From the NCBI GenBank assembly GCA_022575985.1, contig JAKSXM010000014.1, positions 28,644,001 through 28,708,000 of the forward strand: a DNA stretch of 64,000 nt. Reading direction: 5' to 3'. Source of the DNA: Anagrus nilaparvatae (Eukaryota; Arthropoda; Insecta; Hymenoptera; Mymaridae). Below, in pieces: positions 1-11,099 of this stretch. Below the pieces are notes generated by a model. The model made no database searches, was not told where the DNA came from, and worked only from the letters and a program-made list of their open reading frames with translations. The position numbers and the translations under genes were made by a program. The first letter of the stretch is position 1, and each line of letters opens with the position of its first letter.

Positions 1-156
1 GTGTATGTTACTTTATTAATAGATAATAATAATAATAATAATAATAGTGAGATATTAAAATTTAAGATTAAAATTAACAAATATTTGTCTATGTATTATT
101 AAAGAAGTAAAGTCTCTCTATCTCTGTCTTTAATTAATTATTTATATAATTATGTA

Positions 157-400
157 CACTGTAAGAAAAAATTTAATTACTATATTGAGAACTATAAATA
201 AATGTTTGAATTTTTTTATAGTGTATTCTGCAACAAGTGAGTGAAAATTTCTTTAATCTCAAGCACAAAATATTTAGTTTTGAAAAATTCTGCTCTTTAA
301 AGCTCGAGCCTAAAATTTTCTGTACACATTTTTTTTAACTCAAAGTACAGAAATGGTGTTAAAAAATTGGCACAAAATTTACTTAATTTTTCTTACAGTG
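157..400. mobile_element. TA-flanked MITE, TIR CACTGTAAGAAAAA
   Basis: The element starts CACTGTAAGAAAAAATTTAA and ends with the reverse complement of CACTGTAAGAAAAATTAAG. A TA dinucleotide flanks each end (155-156 and 401-402). Short terminal inverted repeats, TA target duplication and no coding capacity fit a non-autonomous Tc1/mariner-type element. The CACTGTAA terminus is shared with the longer elements at 26408 and 35689, so they may use related transposases. Confidence 0.6.
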
Positions 401-968
401 TATAAAAAAATATTAGAAATCTTCTATACAGTATTAAAAATTTTTATTTTATAAAAATAATAAAAAATGTGTTCCTTTTTTTATATTTTTTAAAATAAAA
501 AAAAAAAGTAAAAAAAATTTAAAAAATATTTTTATTTTTTAATTATTATCACAACTGCCATCATGAGATTTTAGACAAAAAAAAATAATTTAAAAAATAT
601 GTCTATTATATTATTATAAGAAAAAGAAAAAATTAACTAATTAAGCAAACTTAAATTAAATACTTAATCTATAAAATAAATTTAAAAGAAAATTCATTTA
701 AATAAATAACCAAAAAAATTAATTTTATTTGAATTTTGTCTTTCTTTATTCTTGGGTGATCAGGGAAGCTTTACAAACTTATACAATAGTTTTTTATAAA
801 ATTAATATTAAAAACAAAATATACATAAATATACTTAAAATAAAAATTACAACATCTCAGAATCTTAAATGTAATTTTATTAAAACAAAAATTCATGTCA
901 TTTTTACTTACTGTAATAATTGTAAAAAATATTTATTTCTTCAATTTATTATACGCTGGACATCAAAA
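401..968. other. AT-rich intergenic DNA, nothing recognised
   Basis: A/T homopolymer-rich sequence. Open frames here are short and low-complexity, with no recognisable protein features. No RNA gene is seen. Confidence 0.6.
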
Positions 969-1281
969 AATGAATAAGAAATAACGTCCTAATAAAGAAA
1001 TATGATGCCTTCCAGCAAAAAATACATTTTATTTGAAAAATAATTTTTTTCAATATTTCGGAGAATATTTCACTGCGTCATCAGGACATAGTCTGAAAAT
1101 AAGATGGTTTTGCATAATAAATAAATTAAATCCTGTGCCCTTATTTATTTATCCCGTGAAAAAATCTTATTTTTAGATTATAGTACTGATGATTGAGTGA
1201 AATATTCTCCGAAATATTGAGAAAAATATTTTTCAAATAAAATAAATTTTTTGCTGGAAGACATCGTTATTTCTCATTCAA
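969..1281. mobile_element. Foldback element with about 95-bp inverted arms
   Basis: The left arm (about 1004-1102) and right arm (about 1161-1266) are inverted copies. They share the block GATG(C/T)CTTCCAGCAAAAAAT, an A/T stretch, CAATATTTCGGAGAATATTTCACT and TCATCAG. Outside the arms, AATGA..GAAATAACG is also inverted. No open frame is present. Read outward, each arm contains CTGATGA followed about 18 nt later by GAAA, a spacing seen in hammerhead-ribozyme cores (see findings). The class is unresolved; a palindromic MITE or paired ends of a retroelement are both possible. Confidence 0.55.
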
Positions 1282-2310
1282 TTTTTATTTGTATTCACTT
1301 TAATTAATTTTTGTTATTTTTATTTCATATGAAAATGCATCAAGAATATATAAAGAAGCGGATGATAAATTATTATAAATATATATAAAGAGTTAAAAAA
1401 AAAAATAAAAAACATTTGCAATAAATTCATAATGATTATAAAAAGAAAAATTCAAAAATTAAAAAGCTTATTTATTTATTTATTTATCATTAACATTATG
1501 ACCTTTCCTGAATTTTAAAATCCTTAGTCAAATGATGGATTCTTTTTCTTTACCATATAAATATGGGCTACAATTTATGAATGTTTTTACAATAAACATA
1601 TGTTTAAAACAATATCAAAAAATATTTTTTTTAATATTGTTTTTGTTTTTTCTTGCATCAGTTCATTATAAAATAATATTTTTATTACAATACTTGAACT
1701 TGCGACAAAAAAAAATTTATTTTGGGGTCTAAAAAGTATATTTACGAATTGTGTCAAAAAAAGTAAAGAAAGGCTTCGCCTGGGAAGGTAATTTACGTGT
1801 GATTTAGGATATTCTGTATTTATATATGGACACGGGTCGTATAAAATTTTTCTGCGTAAGTGGCACGAAAAAACGTGCTTTTTGGCCACTGACCAGAAAA
1901 CATATTTCCTAATGCCTTTGGTACCTTCATTGGCAGTTTACCTTACCAATTTAAAAAAACTTACAACCGGTTGGTGTAAGCACATTTCAAACCCAAATTA
2001 TTCTAATTACCTCAACCCTTTTTTTCCCTAAACCTAAAAGTTCCTTAACTTATAAACGTCGGAGCGGAGAGTTTTGGAAGTGAGCAAAAATAAATATATT
2101 CCCTTGTAGATACGTGGTTAAAAAGTTCATGAATATAGTAAAATTTCACGCTCTTTCAGAACCTGGCATTAGTTTTCACCTACAACCCTTAAATATACCC
2201 TTAAAAACGGGGGTGAAAGGGGTAGGTCAGGCATTATTAGGAAATGTTTGGAAAAATCAATGAAAAAAAAAGTTTTTCCCTCTGGTAGTTATAGAAGTAG
2301 CAGGTGGTTA
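1282..2310. other. Intergenic, decayed unclassified repeat
   Basis: From about 1760 the sequence becomes more complex. It contains a block near 1870-1895 (ACGTGCTTTTTGGCCACTGACCAG) that resembles 19600-19625 (ACGTGCTTTCTGGCCGCTGACAAG). Part of this stretch therefore belongs to a dispersed repeat also seen beside the LINE at 18-19 kb. An exact AACCGGTT occurs at 1975-1982. No gene is seen. Confidence 0.4.
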
Positions 2311-3352
2311 TCATATATAAAAAATATCGTTCCTTGTTGAGCAATATTCACAATAACCATATGATACGGAGATTTTTTTATTTTTTAGGTAAATTCTAGT
2401 CACATAGTTGTTATATAGTCTAAGCTGGGCCAAAACCCTCTTATGGTACAGTGAAATCATTAGGTCTAGGTAATTAGTTGTGGACTCTATTTGGGATATC
2501 ATTGGATAAAATGTTAAGGATGTTGAGGATATACATTTTTCTCTATCCCCATCTGCAAGATAGTTTTTTAGAAGTGATATTAAGTGTTGTTTTTAATTGA
2601 TAAGATCTTTTTTTGATAGATTATTCCAAGTTTCAGCTTTGTTAATTTTATCAAAGAAAATTTCTTTGACTTGAATAAATCAATTATATTTATTAAATTT
2701 GCAGGATCATATGATAATTTTTTAAATATATTGTAGCAATTTCTAGGGTATCTCTGATCCAGCATCTCTAAAATAGAACCAATATAACTCAGTATTCATT
2801 TAAAGCACTTGCAACTCCAGTTTTCAAGGTTTGTTTCTATTGATTGCGTACCCAGGGGTGTTTAAAGAAGCAAACAACAGTTTTCTATAGAAGATATTTT
2901 GTACTTTTTTAAGTTCACTAATATGTCTTACACACCACACTGGGTCGGATACAGAACCGTGGATGCAACCATAGCCCCAAAAATTTGTTACATTTCCTTA
3001 AGTTTGTAAAATTGATTTTACTTATCAGATTTATTGTTGGCTAGGTTGCTCTTAAAGCCTTGGAGATGAAGATTCTTGTTGCTTTATCATAAGTTCCCGA
3101 TTGCGTGAACATAACTCCTAAGTATATATAATTTTTTACATATTTTATCACTTTATTCTTATAAAACAGTGGGGGTTTTTTATTTTTGTGACCGTGTCCA
3201 CCTTTTTTAAATAAAATAACTTTTATTTTATTTGTATTTAGTTCTAAAAGGTTACGGTCATTATATTTTTCGATTTGATGAATTAATCTATTTTGATATA
3301 CAGCTGATTCTGATAAAAAAACCATGTCATCTGCATATGCTAGGACTATCAA
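2311..3352 (-). pseudogene. Non-LTR retrotransposon (LINE) reverse-transcriptase remnant
   Basis: Three minus-strand blocks in different frames read like the end of a LINE ORF2. The block at 3352-3041 begins with the reverse-transcriptase active-site box (AYADDMVFL). It continues with the usual LNTNKIKV and YIYLGVMF motifs (the N..K and YLG boxes), ending at ISKALRAT. The block at 2765-2580 (LDQRYPRNCYNIFKKL) resembles the linker after the RT domain. The block at 2502-2311 (RVLAQLRLYNNYVTR, then CEYC) resembles the C-terminal region where LINEs carry a CCHC-like motif. Stops and frame changes separate the blocks, so this is a dead copy; the upstream RT palm is missing. The clade cannot be assigned from this fragment. 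Confidence 0.8.
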
Positions 3353-3404
3353 TGACAGTACTTAAAATTATATTCTTAAGTGAAATTGGTTGCTAATTTC
3401 AAAT

Positions 3405-3545
3405 TCAACTTCAGCTTTGTGCAAAAATTTTACCGCACCATTTAAAATAGGGATGAACAGGGTAATGCAGCCGTATTAGGATTATGCTTTATTGCAAATT
3501 TGTCAAAGTCCCCTATTTTAGAGAGTGCGGTAAAATTTTTTAAAA
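3405..3545. repeat. Inverted repeat, about 30-bp arms
   Basis: AAATTTTACCGCAC followed by TAAAATAGGGA on the left is mirrored on the right by CCCCTATTTTA then GTGCGGTAAAATTTT. About 55 bp of loop separates the arms. No coding capacity; a short foldback or MITE relic. Confidence 0.55.
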
Positions 3546-3589
3546 ACCATTAAAAATCGTGATATATGATCCGCATTTACAAGCAATTT

Positions 3590-3790
3590 AGCACGTTTAT
3601 ATAGAATTCACAAGGCTTTTCACTTGCGAGAAAAATTTTAACAATTATCTTAGTATAGCGAAAAAAAATTACTCTTTTTTACCATAATAATGAAAATGGT
3701 TTTCACACGGTGTGTTTTCAGTGCAAATTTGCATTAAAACTTTTCTCACAAGTAAAATGATTTCTAAAGATTATATAAGGAAGATAATTA
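3590..3790. repeat. Inverted pair of the CTTGCGAGAA hairpin repeat
   Basis: The left copy (CACTTGCGAGAAAAATTTTAA at about 3621-3641) is mirrored by TTTTCTCACAAGTAAAATGA near 3741-3760. Both carry flanking TTATATA sequence outside. The core belongs to a dispersed hairpin family also found near 4040, 29436, 49440, 50010 and 54150. Confidence 0.5.
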
Positions 3791-4019
3791 ATCATAATAA
3801 TAATTAAGCGGTTAATGCTAATTTAAAATCGAATTTTGTCATTACAAACTTGCTAGGCCCATTATAGAAACCCCCCCTACATAGCTCAACCTAAAATGGG
3901 TATGGACTCTGAAATCTTTAAAGGGCTATCTTATGGAAAGCTATTGGACCATTATTTAATTTACCCGTTAATTCAGAAATTTCTTTTAACGCATTAAGAT
4001 TCTTCATACATTCAAAGTA

Positions 4020-4080
4020 GATATTACATCGTTATATAACATGTAGAAATCATTTCTCTAGCGAGAAAAATTTTAACTAT
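4020..4080 (+). repeat. Dispersed hairpin repeat copy (TTCTCTAGCGAGAA)
   Basis: GTTATATAAC, then AGAAATCATTTCTC and TAGCGAGAAAAATTTTAAC: the same order of elements as the copy at about 3600. The core is a 5-bp stem (TTCTC/GAGAA) around a 4-nt loop. Confidence 0.5.
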
Positions 4081-4539
4081 TAGATTGTCTGGAAATGAAA
4101 ACAAGTTGTTTTTTATTGTAAAATAATATTATTACGATCTATAAAATTGAATGTTGTCTATAAAATTAAAAAAATTGTCCAAATTTCACGTGAGTTGCGA
4201 TTGTGAAAATTGTGTTAGCATGGTATCTTTTCATCTTAAATTTATCAGAAAAATTTTCTAATATAATAATGTCTAAAGGTTATTAAAAAGCGAAACTTTA
4301 ATTTATACCAAGAAAAACCATGCGGTCTTGTGGAAGCGATAACTCAAAAACGATTGATTAAATAGCTTTCATTTTTGATTCTTCAGCTTTTGTCTTTGAG
4401 GCGATGACCTTATTCTTTTTTCAACCAAAATGTATAGTATACAGATCTGTTTATTAGTGCATTTCCACACATTTTCTAAGATTTTTTAACATTTTTTTGT
4501 GAGAGTTCGCAGAAAGTAGAAAATCAGGAAAGTACAATA

Positions 4540-4970
4540 TTGTGTTAATACAACGAGGCTGTACAATTTTAATCAATATTTAACAATTATGTGACAAAGA
4601 AAAAATTGGAACAAAAATGGTATAAAAATTGTAATTTTCCACCTTTTTTAAGATCTACCAAACGAAAATGCTTGAAACCAGACTTTTAATTTGGTATATC
4701 AATATTTAATAATAATTACAAATATGAAGAAAAAATGGTGAGTAATTAATATTTCCAGAATCGTATTTTTTCATCTTTTTGATCTATTAAATGGAAATGC
4801 TTGAAACTGGTATCGAAACAAAGAAATAAACTTTGCAATTCAAGCAGTCTATAAACTTTTAATTTGGTGTATCAATGTATAATAATAATTCTAAATTTGA
4901 CAAAAAATGGTGTGAAATCGGTAGAATCAAAATCGTATTTTACTCTACTGAGTAGTTTAAGTATTGGGTT
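4540..4970. repeat. Diverged tandem repeat, 2-3 units
   Basis: The order AAAAATGGT, then ATCT(A)..AAA(C/T)GAAAATGCTTGAAAC, then CTTTTAATTTGGT(A/G)TATCAAT, then AATAATAATT recurs two to three times with unequal spacing (roughly 130-180 bp). The units are noncoding and diverged. Confidence 0.45.
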
Positions 4971-6655
4971 TTGAGCTTAATTCCCATAGAAACTTATTCA
5001 GGTTGGCAAATTATACAAAATATCCGAAATTCAGACAATTTAGCCGAACGGCCTTATCCAATACTTTTGTGCAGGATCCTTTGTCAACATGTAAATTACA
5101 CATAATTCAATAATTTTTTTATTATTCTACAAGTTATAATATTATAGTATATATTACAGTTTTAGCCTTTTTAAATCCCAGAACAGAAAAATATTATTCG
5201 TATGCACGTTGGTAAGTCTTTTACTTATTTTAAATCTTTAGGAAATAATCAGCAGAATTACTTTTTCATCTAATTTCAACTATTGGTAATAAATCCAGAG
5301 TCTATGAACTGAAACAACCAAAAGGCAATCTGTCCTAAAAAGTTTAATTTTTTTAGTCTTATTTATCCCTAATTTTTTGGTCTTTGAACTGCACACTTTC
5401 AAAATTCAATTTGTGGATTATTTATAATTTTCATGTGCATCAATAAATTCAAATTTTTAATTATAAATAAAATAAATGTGTAAATCATCAACATGAACAC
5501 AAAAAATATTGTTTATATACATAAAGAAAATAATTTTTTTTTATAATGACGATATTTTATTTTTAATAATGTTCACAATTCAAAGAATTCTATAGTTTTC
5601 ATAAAAATAATTGATATAGAAAACTATTATAAAAAACTATTAAATAGTTTGTTTTCAAATTCTAATTTATTTTATTTTAATTAACGATATATATATATAT
5701 ATATGTTTAAATTTTTTTTTTACTATTACAAAAAAAAAGTATAATTTATTTGAAAATACATAAAAAGAAATTAATAGAGTAAAAAAAAAATGATGAAAGT
5801 CAGATTGGTATGAGATTGGAAAATAAGAAGTTAAAATTCATTAGATCGATCGATAATAAATCTGTTTTGTACAGTAAAGTATTCTTAGAAAAAGTCAATG
5901 AAGAGCCAATTAAATGTTAGCGCGTAACATTTAATTGTTTTTTTTTTTTTTAAGAGAAAAAGAGACAGATGTAGAAAGAATCGTCATATATGAAGAAAAA
6001 CGATTTTAAACAGTTGGTCCATTAGAAGCGCCAATGCACTTTTCCGTTTGCTGAGAATCTTAACAAAAAACTAACCGATACGCTTTGGAATGTAACGAGA
6101 ACTTTTCTACGAATAAAATTCTAACAACGGGCTTTCGAGAGACATATATAGCGATATTTATGCTATAAATATATTTACACAAAAACATTATATCAAGAGA
6201 AATCGTCAAAGATTCAGAATATTACAGATGAAAAACATGATTTCAAATTTTTTTTTATTACTTTTTAAAACTTTTTAATTTTAAATTTATTAATTATATA
6301 TTATTTTCAAATTCTACTTTAGCGATTGGATATCTGCAAAAAAATTATTTTTACCATTTGCAGAAAACTGTATTATCATTCACAAGCAAGTTGATAAAAT
6401 AAAAAATTTTGCACAAGTTCGATTTTAACACTATAGTGATTTAAATTAATTAAAATAAAAAACAATAATATTATTTATGTATAAAAATTTTTTTCTTTGC
6501 TTCATATTTTTAATAAAAGTATTTGTAAAATTTGTTTTTACAGAATTTATTACATAACTTTGTATTTTGTGTAAAATACTATTTTAATACAAATTACAAT
6601 AATTCAGAAGTTTTTTAAATTTTAACATTATATTTAATAAAAATTAATCCAATCA
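4971..6655. other. AT-rich intergenic DNA with (AT)n tract
   Basis: No gene is recognised. A short (AT)n microsatellite lies near 5689-5704, and homopolymer runs are common. The patch at 5990-6140 is less AT-biased but has no coding frame. Confidence 0.5.
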
Positions 6656-6960
6656 GTACCAAATTTTTTTTACATAATGTAGACCTTTTACCGGTTCAAA
6701 TGCGATCAATAAGATGAAATTTGAAGTAAATTCAAAGGAATGGCGTAATTTTGAAAATGGGCTAAATCAGGCTATTTTTGGACTTTTAAACGGACATATT
6801 TCGGTCCCATAAGGTGCTAGAGGGCTAAAATAACTTTGGCTAAGGGACTTTTTTATTACCCCAAACTATAGCCTAAAATTTGAGCTCAATCGGTGAAATA
6901 AGTGCGCCCTAATCTGTACGAAAAGTACTGGAACTACCCTAATAAATTTTAATTTATAAA
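6656..6960. repeat. Unclassified higher-complexity intergenic block
   Basis: About 300 bp with richer composition than its surroundings (for example TTTTACCGGTTCAAATGCG at the left and GTGCGCCCTAATCTGTACG at the right). All frames have stops. It looks like an old dispersed repeat, but no second full copy is seen in the window. Confidence 0.3.
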
Positions 6961-8340
6961 TTTAAGTTTAATAAAGCTGAAACAAAGTGATCAAAAGTTC
7001 AATATTTGTGCAACATTAATTTATAAATACTAAAAGGTTTTTATTTTGCAAACAATTCGCATTTTTTTAAGAATCTGTAGCATACGTCCATGAGAGAAAA
7101 ACTATTAACATTCAAAAAATATTTGACTGACCAATAAAAAAAGTACATCAATTGAAAAATTGGCCAAGATAAAAATAATCTGATGTAATTATTAAAAGTG
7201 ATCTAGTTCAACTACTATTTTTCTATACTTCAATTTCTTGTAGTTATAAAGATGTTGATTATTGATGAAAAATGCAAGTTTGTTATTTCTAAACCATGCC
7301 TTTGTAACTTTTAATATAATTTTTAGTTGACTTAGCTATTTACTGTTTGAAGCATATTGAAGGTTGAATATGAGAATTTCAATACCTGAAAGAATTAGTA
7401 ATCATAATTTTTTTCCTTCAAATTTTTTAATTTTATCGTTATTTCTTTGTTCAAAATCAAAGTCTAACTTTATCATAATTATCTCAAATCTATGCTTCTT
7501 AGTTTTTAAGGTAACGGAAGTATCGGAATGTACTTGTTATATAATTTCAAAGAATATTTAAAATATTGCCAATCCGTTTTCTGCACGTTATGATCTCTCC
7601 TTATAGGCAGGCAGCAAATAAAAATTTATGTGACTTTGAGTAAACCACTCGAATGGACTATAATGAACTAAAATGAACTTATCATTATTAACTTATCACT
7701 TATCAACTTATCACATTTGGGAAAACCTGCTAATTTTGGAAAGGCATCTAGGTGACTTTCTTTAAACCAGGCTAACTTTTTACACTTTACTCTATAAAGC
7801 TATTTCTAATGATGTATTCAAAGTTTAGCCTAACCCCATTTCATTTAGGGGGAAAAAACCTCCCCCCAATTTCAAAATAAAACCAGGAAAAATTTTCCAC
7901 ACGTTTTTTTTTCATTTGAACATACGTATATTTCAAATATGGCCTATGCCAATCTGTCTAAACGACTAAATCAGAAGGAATTTTGGACCGATAACTGTCC
8001 CAAAAGACAATTTTTTTATGATATTCTTCCAAGTTTTTACTAAGATAAACTAAAAGAAGGCAAGGGTCTTAATATCAATAGAAAAACTTTTTTTTAATTT
8101 TAGCTTAAAAAAAAGTATTTAAGGAATGGTTTCCTAAAAGTCATCCAAATTTTTATTGGCAGCCTTCCTATTATTATAGATCTAGTATAAGATCATAATT
8201 TTATTTATAATATTCAAAAAGATTTATCCGACAAACTCCATTCCAAGAATCTCCGTTTCACTTAAATCAAATTAAAACTTATAATTAAATATAAATCAAT
8301 AACAATTAAGCATCTAAAATGTCTTCGATGGTTCAAGGAT
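6961..8340. other. Intergenic, nothing recognised
   Basis: Downstream flank of the odorant-receptor locus. A 65-codon open frame at 7364-7561 (+) shows no recognisable motif and was not accepted. Short runs such as the TTATCACTTATCAACTTATCAC direct repeat (about 7690) are low complexity. Confidence 0.5.
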
Positions 8341-8550
8341 TTAATTATGAGAAAATAATACGTATAAAAAAGAAACATTTTTATAAAGACTTACTTTTAC
8401 TGACGATTCATTTGAGAACTCAATCAATGGTCCACATCGAATAATTGTAGGATCACCTGATCTTATCATAATAATTAAAACCGTTTTTCTTGATGCTAAA
8501 GTTAATCTGCTCCAATCCATAAAATGCAAATCTTTATTGATATTTACACT
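8341..8550 (-). CDS. Odorant receptor C-terminal block
   Basis: After the acceptor TTTTCAG, the exon reads SVNINKDLHFMDWSRLTL, then LIIMIRSGDPTIIRCG and FSNESSVKV. The W....R.....I.RS..P..I..G pattern is the diagnostic C-terminal region of insect odorant receptors (start of TM7). A GTAAGT at 8394-8389 could be a further donor. Without splicing, the frame goes on to NVSFLYVLFSHN and a stop at 8341, which resembles the family's usual S-x-S-x-x-x-L tail. I therefore extended to the stop, with reservation. Confidence 0.65.
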   Translation of the reverse strand, partial: SVNINKDLHFMDWSRLTLASRKTVLIIMIRSGDPTIIRCGPLIEFSNESSVKVSLYKNVSFLYVLFSHN

Positions 8551-8610
8551 CTGAAAATCAGATTTAGATTTTAATGTTTTAAATAAAATTAATTTTTTGT
8601 ATACGATTAC

Positions 8611-8838
8611 CTTGTCACTCACATAGTTTGCAATCAAACAAAAGATCATAATTTCAGTTAACAAAGCACCAAAATCAATAATATTAAAAGAAGTTTTTCC
8701 AAAATCCGCTTCTTGCGTGGCTAACTGAAAAATGTCAATGCTCAAGAAAATGCCACTTAAAATAAATTGTAAACCTAATATGGCTTTGAAAACTTCATTT
8801 AACCGATCTACGATGAAGAATAAAATAGGTGTATTATA
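8611..8838 (-). CDS. Odorant receptor third coding block
   Basis: The readable product runs from about FFIVDRLNEVFKAILGLQF through LSIDIFQL to FCLIANYVSDK, with two hydrophobic helices. In 7tm_6 receptors a motif like H..LI..(V/A)..LN.VF sits right here, so it should follow HQLIFE of the previous exon. The left boundary is uncertain: candidate acceptors (CCAG, GTCAG, CGTAG between about 8826 and 8850) do not keep the phase left by exon 2. The right boundary is a good donor (AAG|GTAATC) opening a 60-bp intron. Confidence 0.65.
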
Positions 8839-8916
8839 TACTGACAAAAACTGGAATAAGATTCTTGCTAAAATCCGTATACTCCAGTCAATTTGCGGTT
8901 CAGAGTGTTTAGATAC

Positions 8917-9248
8917 TGGCTGTCATGAAATTTGGTTAACTATAGGTATTTTGGGTCGCTGATAACGTAAATCAGGGTCTTTTCCCGGAGATATTTGCGG
9001 ATCAATAAAAGGTATTTTTGATATATTGATAAACACGCATTTTGAGTATCTAAATTTAGCTCATATAAGTTTTTTGGGTCACTGATCAAGAATTTAGGGG
9101 ATTCTTTTAATGAAAATATCAAAAATATCCGTATTTGCGGGTAGTTTTTGCACATTTAAGGTTGTTCTGCAAATATTTACCGTAAAGACCCTGATTTTCG
9201 TGATCAGCGACCCAAAAAACCTATAGTATACCAAATCTCATGACGGCA
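8917..9248. mobile_element. MITE with about 80-bp inverted arms (GGGTCGCTGAT family)
   Basis: The left arm (GTCATGAAATTTGGT, ACTATAGGT, TTTTGGGTCGCTGAT, then AAATCAGGGTCTTT) is inverted at 9165-9248 with only scattered changes. A third, direct partial copy (TTTTTTGGGTCACTGATCA) lies inside near 9070. Relatives of the GGGTCGCTGAT core are at 39330, 39580 and perhaps 50535. Noncoding; non-autonomous DNA transposon is the likeliest class. Confidence 0.6.
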
Positions 9249-9558
9249 AGTAATTAGACATCCCCCTCCGATTTGAATAGAATATTATAAAAAAGTTTGA
9301 CCAGCTCTACATAAAGTGCAACTTTATTTACTTGAGGTATTGTTTTATAAAGTTAGAGTTTTTTAAAAATCTTAAATTGGGACTCCGACTTATCTGACAA
9401 ATAAAGAAACTTGGTGAGATAAGAATTAAAAATTTGAAAACTAGAGGACTCAAAATGTGATTTTAAAATGCAAAAAAAATCAAAAACTATAACATTTTAA
9501 CTATCACAATCATTTCATTTAGAGGAACCTCAAATACGCGGTTAGCGAGGCGGTTACA

Positions 9559-9650
9559 GGTTGCTTTGCTTGAAATCTCAAACAGACAAATTTTTACATG
9601 AAATATCAAGCAAAATGCTTTAACTGCTTTAAATTTCAAGCAAAGCAACC
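9559..9650. repeat. Perfect 18-bp inverted repeat (hairpin)
   Basis: GGTTGCTTTGCTTGAAAT (9559-9576) is exactly inverted at 9633-9650, with a 56-nt loop. A further TGAAATATCAAGCAAA in the loop could pair imperfectly with the left arm. Confidence 0.6.
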
Positions 9651-10616
9651 AAACCGTACATGTTAAAGTCTTCATTGATTATTTTTAATAACCAGTACCT
9701 AGTATAATATAAATTTAAAATGTATTTAGTTACTATACACTCTGTACTAAATATGAAAATGTAAGGCATTAAATAACTTAAATGCAAAAAACTTCTTTTA
9801 AATTATAGCTTAAACGAAAATTTTTAAAACTAATAAAGCTATTATTATTTATATTATTGTTATTATAAAATTATAGCAATCGTTAAAAATAATACTTGGA
9901 AGGTGAAGTACATACATGTAAAAAAGGTCAAAACGAAGCTATTTTAGGTTTTTGATTATATTTTTAAACCAGTTCACAATATTAAGAATTACCAAGAGTG
10001 AAAAATTAAAGACCAAATGAAAATCTGAAAAATTTTGGATTCCGCGGATAGATTTATTTATAAAGCAATTTTAGTTTTTAGACAATAAAATAAAAACTTA
10101 ACTAAACTAAATAGACAGTTGTCGAAATACGATTTGACGAAATTTCAAGAAAATTAAACCAAAATTTAAAAATAGTAATTGATTTCTTTTTTCATTTATA
10201 CCATTTAAAATTTTTTAAATAAAAAATAAAAGCATAGATGTGATTAGTCTAGACCCTGTACACACGCAATTTTTTTCCAACATCTGTGCAAAAATTAAGT
10301 GAGAAATAAATTTTTCGATACGCATGCAGATTTTAAATTTTTAGCCGGCTTGGAAATATTTTTGACATATTTCATAGTATAAAACTTTGCTAATTGTTCT
10401 CAAAATGACAGACAAAGTATTTTTAAGGTGACTGATAAAGAATTTTTTAGTAGAAAGCCCGATGAATTAATATTATTGTAAACATATATTGGCCCTTTTA
10501 TGGTGCTTTTTAAGGTATATTTACCAAATTCTGACAAAAATGACCGAAGTAATTAGTTTTGAGATAAATTTTTACAGTACAGATTTCAAATAAGCGATAA
10601 ATTTTAATGTACTTAC

Positions 10617-11003
10617 TCAAAGATCAATTGATGCTGTTGAATAATTTTGCTTAAAATTTCCTTTTCTGCATTTAGTTTACTTTCTTTTGGATTTTCTTTC
10701 ATATAATTTTCAATTGCTTCTGGTATTTCGCGAATCCTAATTGATAATAAATCTAATTGTTGGTACGCACGAATCATAAAAGCAATTATTAAACAGTCCG
10801 TTACAGAGCTCCATGAAGAAGTTAAAAGAAATATCGAAGCTTCTTGTAAATAACAAAACCAATAAGTATAATCATTTATTTCCCAAGGAAAAGTTGTTTG
10901 TGCTGGCAGCTTGTATTTTGCATCGTTCTGAGTAACAAGTGGAGAAACATTCATTGTCATCGCAGTTGAAGTTGCAAAACTTACAATCACAATTTCAAAT
11001 TTC
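10617..11003 (-). CDS. Odorant receptor exon 2
   Basis: The acceptor TAATGCAG lies just outside 11003 and the donor GAGTAAGT after 10617. The 97-bp intron to exon 1 is short, as is common in small wasps. The product is FEIVIVSFATSTAMTMN, then FPWEIN and YWFCYLQEASIFLLTSSWSS with two likely helices, followed by IREIPEAIENYMKENPKESKL and an amphipathic stretch to HQLIFE. This is the extracellular loop 2 to TM4 and intracellular region of 7tm_6 proteins. It ends with two bases of a split codon. Confidence 0.75.
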
Positions 11004-11099
11004 CTGCATTAAATATTAGATAGAATTAGTAATTTCAATTATCCAGTTACATAACTTCAATTACTTTGCTTTAACTCTAAAAAAAAAATTTATATTTAC

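Larger units (their letters stand above)
8839..10616 (-). other. Odorant-receptor intron carrying repeats
   Basis: About 1.8 kb between exon 2 and the third block, much longer than the other introns of this gene. It contains the inverted-repeat element at 8917-9248 and a perfect 18-bp inverted pair at 9559-9576/9633-9650. The rest is AT-rich, without recognised features. Confidence 0.5.

Noticed and set aside
8732..8962. 76-codon plus-strand frame
   Set aside because: Antisense to the odorant-receptor block, which has the family pattern.
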